A stretch of 64,000 nucleotides of DNA from contig JAHEEK010000002.1 of NCBI GenBank assembly GCA_024640765.1, positions 124,001-188,000 on the forward strand, in the 5' to 3' direction. Both the position numbers and the translations under genes were made by a program. Origin of the DNA: Nereida sp024640765 (lineage in GTDB: Bacteria; Pseudomonadota; Alphaproteobacteria; Rhodobacterales; Rhodobacteraceae). The notes beneath the pieces are model-generated. The model searched no databases. It saw only the letters and a list, made by a program, of their open reading frames with translations, and was not told the DNA's origin. Every line of letters begins with the position of its first letter. The first letter of the stretch is position 1. Below, piece after piece: positions 59,256 through 64,000 of this stretch.

Positions 59256-61508
59256 ATGAGTAAGTTCAAGAAGATCACCCGCCGCAGTTTCATGATCGGC
59301 TCTGGCCTTGTGGCTGGTGGCGTTGCGTTTGGGGCCTATAAGGTGGCGATACCGCAGGCAAACCCGTTGCTTGCAAAGCTGCGCGAGGGCGAGGCTGCGT
59401 TTACGCCCTTCATTAAGGTCACCGCAGATGCGGTTACACTAATCACCCCACACACGGATGTGGGGCAAGGGGTGCAGACGGCTCAGGCGCTGCTGATTGC
59501 TGAAGAGCTAGACATTGATCTTGATCAGGTCACGCTGTCGTTCGGCGCGCCAGATCCAGCTTACTACAACACAGCTCTCGCTGATGAGGCTGTGCCTTTT
59601 CAAAGCGCTGACGACAGCCTTGCCGCGCGGTCTGCGCGTGGGGCTGCGGGGGCTGCGTTCAAGCTGCTTGGCTTGATGGTAACGGGGGGCTCAAGCAGTG
59701 TGCCTGACAGTTATGAAAAGCTGCGCATGGCGGGGGCCGTTGCCCGCGAGACACTGAAAAAAGCTGCCGCCGATCAAACCGGTCAGCCGGTAAGTGCGCT
59801 GCAAACAAAACAGGGCGCGGTCGTTTTGCCTGATGGCACCAGATTTGCCTATACCGACTTGGCGAAAACCGCGGCGGACATCGCGCCGGTGACGGACGTT
59901 TCTTTGCGCGATCCTTCGGAATGGAAACGGCTTGGTCAGCCTGTGTTGCGCAATGATATCGTTGCCAAATCTACGGGCACACAGTGTTATACAATCGATC
60001 TGGAACTTGATGGGATGCTTCATGCAAGTGTGCGCACCAATCCCAAACGCGGCGGTTCTGCGGCGCAATATGATACAGTTGCAGCAGAACAAATGCGCGG
60101 CATCAGTGCAATTGTGCCTGTGACTAATGGTATCGCTGTGGTTGCAGATAACACATGGAGCGCGATCAGGGCTGTTAATGCGATTGGCTGCGAATGGCCC
60201 GATGCTCCGTACCCAGCTGAAATGGCGGATCACTGGCAGGCGGTTTCTGATAGTTTTACGGACGATGCGCTAGACAAAGAGTGGCGCAATGATGGTGACG
60301 TTGACGCCGCGCTGGGCGCAGATGCGCAGGGCGTGCAGCAGATTGAAGCGGAGTACTTTGCGCCTTACGTTGCTCACCAACCTCTTGAGCCGCTTTGTGC
60401 TGTGGCCCGAACTCTTGAAGCCGGAATAGAGATCTGGACCGCACATCAGATGCCGCGGTTTTTGCAGAAAAAAGTTGCAGCAGTGGTTGGCTGTGATTCC
60501 GATGAAGTGGTTTTTCATCAACAAATGGCAGGGGGCAGTTTTGGTCACCGCCTTGAGTTTGATGTGGTTACCCAAGCCGCTGAAATTGCAGTGGCAATGA
60601 ACGGCAAACCAGTGAAGTTGACCTATTCACGCGAAGAAGATTTTGCCCAAGATTACGTCCGTCAGATCAGCATGGGGCGTCCAAAAGGCGCGCTTAAAGA
60701 TGGTGGTGTGCACGCATTGCAGATGGACATCGCATCGCCGTCCGTAACGGCCTCGCAAATGACACGTTTGGGTCAGCCTGCTGCGGGTCCTGACACCCAA
60801 ATTGCAGCGGGTGTTTGGAATATGCCTTATGCGGTGCCGCACTTGTCTGTGCGCGCATATCGCACGCCAGAGTTAGCGCCGATTAGCTCATGGCGATCTG
60901 TTGGTGCGTCATCTGCTGCGTTTTTTGCAGAGAGTTTTTTGGATGAAATGATCCATGCTGCAGGTGCTGATCCGATGGCAGAACGCTTAAGATTGATACA
61001 GTCGCCGCTCCACCGCGCTGTTTTGGAGGCGGTTACGGAAATGTCGGATTGGGGCGCACCGCTTGGCCAAGGGCAGGGGCGCGGCGTTGCCTTTGTTGAA
61101 AGCTTCGGCGTGCCAACAGCGGAAGTGGTGCAGGTGCGCGATACAAGTCGGGGCATTATGATCGAAAAAGTCTGGGTTGCCGCAGAAGTGGGGCAGGTGC
61201 TTGATCCGATCAATTTTGAAAGCAACGTGATGGGCGGCGTTGCCTGGGGGCTTGGTCACGCAATGAACTGTGAGATTACGTTCACAGCTGGCGTCGCAGA
61301 TCAGCGTAATTTTGACATGCACGACGGAATGCGCATGGCGCAGTGCCCACAAATTGAGGTTCGTGGTTTGACCAACGGTGACAAAGTACGCGGGATTGGT
61401 GAGCCACCTGTCCCCCCCGCCGCGCCTGCGCTTGCGAACGCGATCTTCGCTGCCACGGGGCAAAGGGTGCGCAGGATGCCGTTCTGGAACGACGTTGATT
61501 TTGTCTAG
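59256..61508 (+). CDS. Molybdopterin-binding subunit of a molybdenum hydroxylase (IorB-like)
   Basis: A 750-residue xanthine dehydrogenase-family protein. A twin-arginine signal (KKITRRSFMIGSGLVAGGVAFG) predicts export by Tat. Cofactor motifs include TPHTDVGQGVQTAQALLIAEELDIDL, AGGSFGHRLEFDVVTQAA, SWRSVGASSAAFFAESFLDEM and the C-terminal VRGIGEPPVPPAAPALANAIFAATG containing the conserved Glu of the active site. It is 3 bases after the 2Fe-2S subunit gene. No cytochrome c partner or XdhC-like chaperone gene is next to it, so electron acceptor and maturation are unknown. Confidence 0.92.
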   Translation: MSKFKKITRRSFMIGSGLVAGGVAFGAYKVAIPQANPLLAKLREGEAAFTPFIKVTADAVTLITPHTDVGQGVQTAQALLIAEELDIDLDQVTLSFGAPDPAYYNTALADEAVPFQSADDSLAARSARGAAGAAFKLLGLMVTGGSSSVPDSYEKLRMAGAVARETLKKAAADQTGQPVSALQTKQGAVVLPDGTRFAYTDLAKTAADIAPVTDVSLRDPSEWKRLGQPVLRNDIVAKSTGTQCYTIDLELDGMLHASVRTNPKRGGSAAQYDTVAAEQMRGISAIVPVTNGIAVVADNTWSAIRAVNAIGCEWPDAPYPAEMADHWQAVSDSFTDDALDKEWRNDGDVDAALGADAQGVQQIEAEYFAPYVAHQPLEPLCAVARTLEAGIEIWTAHQMPRFLQKKVAAVVGCDSDEVVFHQQMAGGSFGHRLEFDVVTQAAEIAVAMNGKPVKLTYSREEDFAQDYVRQISMGRPKGALKDGGVHALQMDIASPSVTASQMTRLGQPAAGPDTQIAAGVWNMPYAVPHLSVRAYRTPELAPISSWRSVGASSAAFFAESFLDEMIHAAGADPMAERLRLIQSPLHRAVLEAVTEMSDWGAPLGQGQGRGVAFVESFGVPTAEVVQVRDTSRGIMIEKVWVAAEVGQVLDPINFESNVMGGVAWGLGHAMNCEITFTAGVADQRNFDMHDGMRMAQCPQIEVRGLTNGDKVRGIGEPPVPPAAPALANAIFAATGQRVRRMPFWNDVDFV

Positions 61509-61528
61509 GCCGAGACTAGCGCAGTAGT

Positions 61529-61572
61529 TGAGAACCGCTCGCAATTACCTTGCTAGTTGCGAGCGGTTCGCA
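61529..61572. promoter_or_regulatory. Paired palindromic operator ahead of sitABC (Fur/Mur-like)
   Basis: Two 15-base dyads of the form TG(A/C)GA-N5-TCGCA, at 61529-61543 and 61558-61572, are 35 bases before the sitA start. They are also the arms of a 13-bp perfect inverted repeat (61532-61544 with 61557-61569). The arms match the TGC-GAAT-N-ATTCGCA style of alphaproteobacterial Fur/Mur boxes. There is no T-run, so it is not a terminator for the upstream gene. I infer metal control of sitABC. Confidence 0.5.
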
Positions 61573-61606
61573 TAAACGGGTTGCAGTTAATAATGGAGAT
61601 CTGCAC

Positions 61607-62518
61607 ATGTTTTTCTTCCGTCCCTCTCTTTCATCGTCATTTTGTTCGCTGGTTATGGCGGGCGCGTTTGGTATTTTGCCAATCAAGGCTGTTGCGGACG
61701 AACAGTTTAAAGTGGTGACGACTTTTACGGTTTTGGCCGATATGGCGCGCAATGTGGCGGGTGATGCGGCAATTGTGGAAAGCGTGACAAAACCCGGTGC
61801 AGAAATACACGGCTACGCCCCCACGCCCCGCGATATTCTGCGTGCACAAGATGCGGATTTGATTTTGTGGAACGGGCTAAATCTCGAGCTTTGGTTTGAG
61901 CAGTTCTTGAGCAATTTATCCGAGGTGCCCAGTGCCGTGCTGACTGACGGCATTATGCCGATCAGCATTTCTGCAGATGAGTATACGGGTCTGCCAAATC
62001 CACATGCGTGGATGGGGCTGGATAATGCGCTAATTTATGTGGACAATATACGTGACGCATTGGTCACCCATGATCCCGACAACGCCGAGACATACCGCGC
62101 CAATGCTGATGCGTACAAAGCGCGTATCACCCAAACGATTGCCCCCCTACGCGATCGTGTTGCAGCAATCCCGCAACAACAGCGTTGGCTGGCAACGTGC
62201 GAAGGCGCGTTTAGCTATCTGATCAAGGACTTCGCAATGCAGGAGTTGTATCTGTGGCCGATGAACGCAGATGCCCAAGGTACCCCACAACAAGTACGCC
62301 GTGTAATTGATGCCGTTCGCGCGAATGATATCCCTGCGGTTTTTTGCGAAAGTACTGTGAGCCAAGCCCCCGCGGAGCAGGTCGCGCGTGAAACAGGTGC
62401 CAGTTATGGTGGCGTGCTCTATGTTGATAGCCTGAGTGCACAGGACGGGCCCGTGCCCACCTATCTGGACCTACTTCGTGTGACATCACAAACGATTGCC
62501 GATGGTTTGGGCGGATGA
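61607..62518 (+). CDS. sitA: Mn2+ ABC transporter substrate-binding protein (SitA-like)
   Basis: A 303-residue periplasmic binding protein of the metal cluster A-I. ATG 61607 follows TGGAG; an in-frame TTG at 61550 is upstream and unlikely. A signal peptide runs to about KAVADEQ. The four metal ligands can be read as His (EIHGYAPTP), His (NPHAWMGL), Glu (CEGAFSYLI) and Asp (YVDSLSAQDG); Glu at the third position is typical of manganese/iron rather than zinc proteins. The next two genes are its ATPase and permease, overlapping by 4 bases each. Confidence 0.9.
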   Translation: MFFFRPSLSSSFCSLVMAGAFGILPIKAVADEQFKVVTTFTVLADMARNVAGDAAIVESVTKPGAEIHGYAPTPRDILRAQDADLILWNGLNLELWFEQFLSNLSEVPSAVLTDGIMPISISADEYTGLPNPHAWMGLDNALIYVDNIRDALVTHDPDNAETYRANADAYKARITQTIAPLRDRVAAIPQQQRWLATCEGAFSYLIKDFAMQELYLWPMNADAQGTPQQVRRVIDAVRANDIPAVFCESTVSQAPAEQVARETGASYGGVLYVDSLSAQDGPVPTYLDLLRVTSQTIADGLGG

Positions 62519-63411
62519 AAGGCATAGCCGCGCCCCTTAGCAGTGGCATCAAAGCCGAACATGTGACCGTTACTTACCGCAACGGGCATACCGCTTTGTC
62601 GGACGCGAGTTTTGAAATTCCCGCAGGCACAATTACAGCGTTGGTTGGGGTGAATGGGGCAGGTAAATCCACTTTATTCAAAGCAATTATGGGTGTTGTA
62701 CCTGCCGCACGAGGCGAGATTTCTGTGATGGGCATGTCCGTTAAGGCGGCTCTGGCCAAGAACATGGTGGCCTATGTGCCCCAGAGCGAGGACGTGGATT
62801 GGAGCTTCCCCGTGCTTGTTGAAGACGTGGTGATGATGGGCCGCTACGGTCACATGGGGTTTCTGCGTCGGCCGTCTGCTGCGGACCATAGAGCTGTTAC
62901 CGAAGCAATGGGCCGCGTTAGTATGGAGGCGTATCGACACCGTCAAATTGGCGAGCTTTCAGGCGGGCAGCGCAAGCGCGTATTCCTTGCGCGCGCATTG
63001 GCCCAACAGGGGCAGGTGATCTTGCTTGATGAACCGTTTACTGGCGTTGATGTGCAAACTGAGGATGCCATTGTGGCTTTGTTGCAAGCGATGCGCGACG
63101 AGGGGCGGGTCATTCTGGTCTCTACCCACAACCTCGGTTCCGTGCCAGAGTTTTGTGACCGCACGGTTTTGGTCAAGGGCACGGTACTGGCGTCTGGCCC
63201 AACCTCAGAAGTGTTTACTCATGCCAATCTTGAGATCGCCTTTGGCGGCGTGTTGCGACACTTCGTTCTAAGCGGCTCTGAACTTCACGATGATGATGAC
63301 ACGCGGTCCGTTCGGGTCATCACCGATGACGAGCGGCCCTTTGTGGTTTACGGCGACGAGATGCAAGCAGCGTCAGATGCCCCAAAAGCCAAAAGCGAAG
63401 GGACCGAATGA
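62515..63411 (+). CDS. sitB: Mn2+ ABC transporter ATP-binding protein (SitB-like)
   Basis: A 298-residue ATPase. Walker A is GVNGAGKST, the signature LSGGQRKRVFLARALAQ, Walker B VILLDEPFTGVD, and the switch His is in LVSTHNLGS. YVPQSEDVDWSFPVLVEDVVMMGRYGHMG is the family hallmark of SitB/YfeB. The C-terminal tail with ITDDERPFVVYGDE is also family-specific. Starts at an ATGA overlap with sitA. Confidence 0.93.
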   Translation: MKGIAAPLSSGIKAEHVTVTYRNGHTALSDASFEIPAGTITALVGVNGAGKSTLFKAIMGVVPAARGEISVMGMSVKAALAKNMVAYVPQSEDVDWSFPVLVEDVVMMGRYGHMGFLRRPSAADHRAVTEAMGRVSMEAYRHRQIGELSGGQRKRVFLARALAQQGQVILLDEPFTGVDVQTEDAIVALLQAMRDEGRVILVSTHNLGSVPEFCDRTVLVKGTVLASGPTSEVFTHANLEIAFGGVLRHFVLSGSELHDDDDTRSVRVITDDERPFVVYGDEMQAASDAPKAKSEGTE

Positions 63412-64000
63412 TCGACACGCTTCTTGAGCCTTTTGGCTACGCCTACATGTTCAACGCAATTTGGGTCAGTTCGCTTGTGGGCGCGGTCTGTGCTTTTTTG
63501 TCTGCGTATCTGATGCTTAAGGGCTGGTCTTTGATTGGTGACGCGCTGAGCCATTCGATCGTGCCAGGGGTTGCGGGGGCTTATATGTTGGGCCTACCAT
63601 TTGCGCTTGGGGCTTTTGCTGCTGGCGGTTTGGCGGCGGCATCGATGCTCTTTTTGAATCGACGCACAGGCCTGAAAGAGGACACAATCATTGGTCTGAT
63701 CTTCACGTCATTTTTTGGACTTGGCCTGTTCATGGTGTCGATATCGCCCGTTTCGATAAGCGTGCAATCGATCACTTTTGGCAATATTTTGGCCATAACT
63801 CCTTCGGACACGCTTCAATTGGCTGTCATCGGTTTTGTCAGTTTAGCTGTATTGTTGGCGAAGTGGAAAGACTTCATGGTGACGTTCTTTGACGAAAATC
63901 ACGCCCGTTCAATCGGGCTGCGACCCGATGTTTTGAAGGTCATTTTCTTTGCTATTTTGGCTGCTTGCTGTGTGGCAGCGATGCAGACCGTTGGTGCGTT
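63408..64000 (+). CDS. sitC: Mn2+ ABC transporter permease (SitC-like), partial at window end
   Basis: The frame is open from ATG 63408 (ATGA overlap with sitB) to the window end, about 197 residues, in a family usually near 285. Six hydrophobic segments are visible, with GWSLIGDALSHSIVPGVAGAYMLGLPF, RTGLKEDTIIGLIFTSFFGLGL and ENHARSIGLRPDVLK, all characteristic of ABC-3 metal permeases. A second permease (SitD) is expected beyond the window. Confidence 0.92.
   Translation, partial: MIDTLLEPFGYAYMFNAIWVSSLVGAVCAFLSAYLMLKGWSLIGDALSHSIVPGVAGAYMLGLPFALGAFAAGGLAAASMLFLNRRTGLKEDTIIGLIFTSFFGLGLFMVSISPVSISVQSITFGNILAITPSDTLQLAVIGFVSLAVLLAKWKDFMVTFFDENHARSIGLRPDVLKVIFFAILAACCVAAMQTVGA

Overview
The window looks like a chromosomal segment of a marine alphaproteobacterium of the Rhodobacterales (Roseobacter group). 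The main evidence is gene order: ruvCAB - ybgC - tolQRAB - pal - cpoB - tilS - ftsH, then coxB - ctaB - small protein - ctaG - coxC - surf1 - thrC - M16 peptidase, together with a DUF1127 protein, a PdeM/Lhr repair pair and a SitABC metal transporter. Most of the DNA is moderately GC-rich and densely coding. I see no rRNA, tRNA, CRISPR array, complete insertion sequence or prophage.

Layout. 1-1757: 3' end of a YnjC/YnjD-type ABC transporter. 1766-5672 (minus): a peptide-type ABC transporter (two permeases, two ATPases) with no binding-protein gene beside it. 5847-8726 (minus): ileS with a clear terminator. 9049-11440: truA, prmA, a frameshifted small gene and a DUF1127 gene. 11808-14694: ruvCAB plus an unknown gene. 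14691-23454: cell-envelope block ybgC-tolQRAB-pal-cpoB, then tilS and ftsH. 23680-26341: fhs-folD, one-carbon metabolism. 26346-29479 (minus): PdeM nuclease and Lhr-type helicase. 29480-31400: an AT-rich accessory patch with a lone CpaC-like secretin and a possible gene remnant. 31401-38473 (minus): 3-oxoacid CoA-transferase, topA, dprA, tldD. 38668-46231: cytochrome oxidase subunit II/III and assembly genes, thrC, M16 peptidase, GNAT. 46357-54373: FAD oxidoreductase, apt, flavin reductase, GNAT, ptsP, lysC, DUF1178, NUDIX. 54536-56873: deacetylase-like gene and waaA. 57111-58722: a broken hybrid histidine kinase. 58788-61508: two-subunit molybdenum hydroxylase. 61607-64000: sitABC, cut by the window end.

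Most of the content is conserved housekeeping. The parts worth a second look are regulatory or accessory: a perfect 22-bp LacI-type palindrome ahead of the CoA-transferase genes, paired Fur/Mur-like palindromes ahead of sitABC, an FNR-type box ahead of coxB, the AT-rich secretin island, and two genes that appear interrupted (a small membrane protein by one extra base, a histidine kinase by an in-frame stop). I found no convincing wholly new multi-gene system, and I say so rather than promote an ordinary operon.
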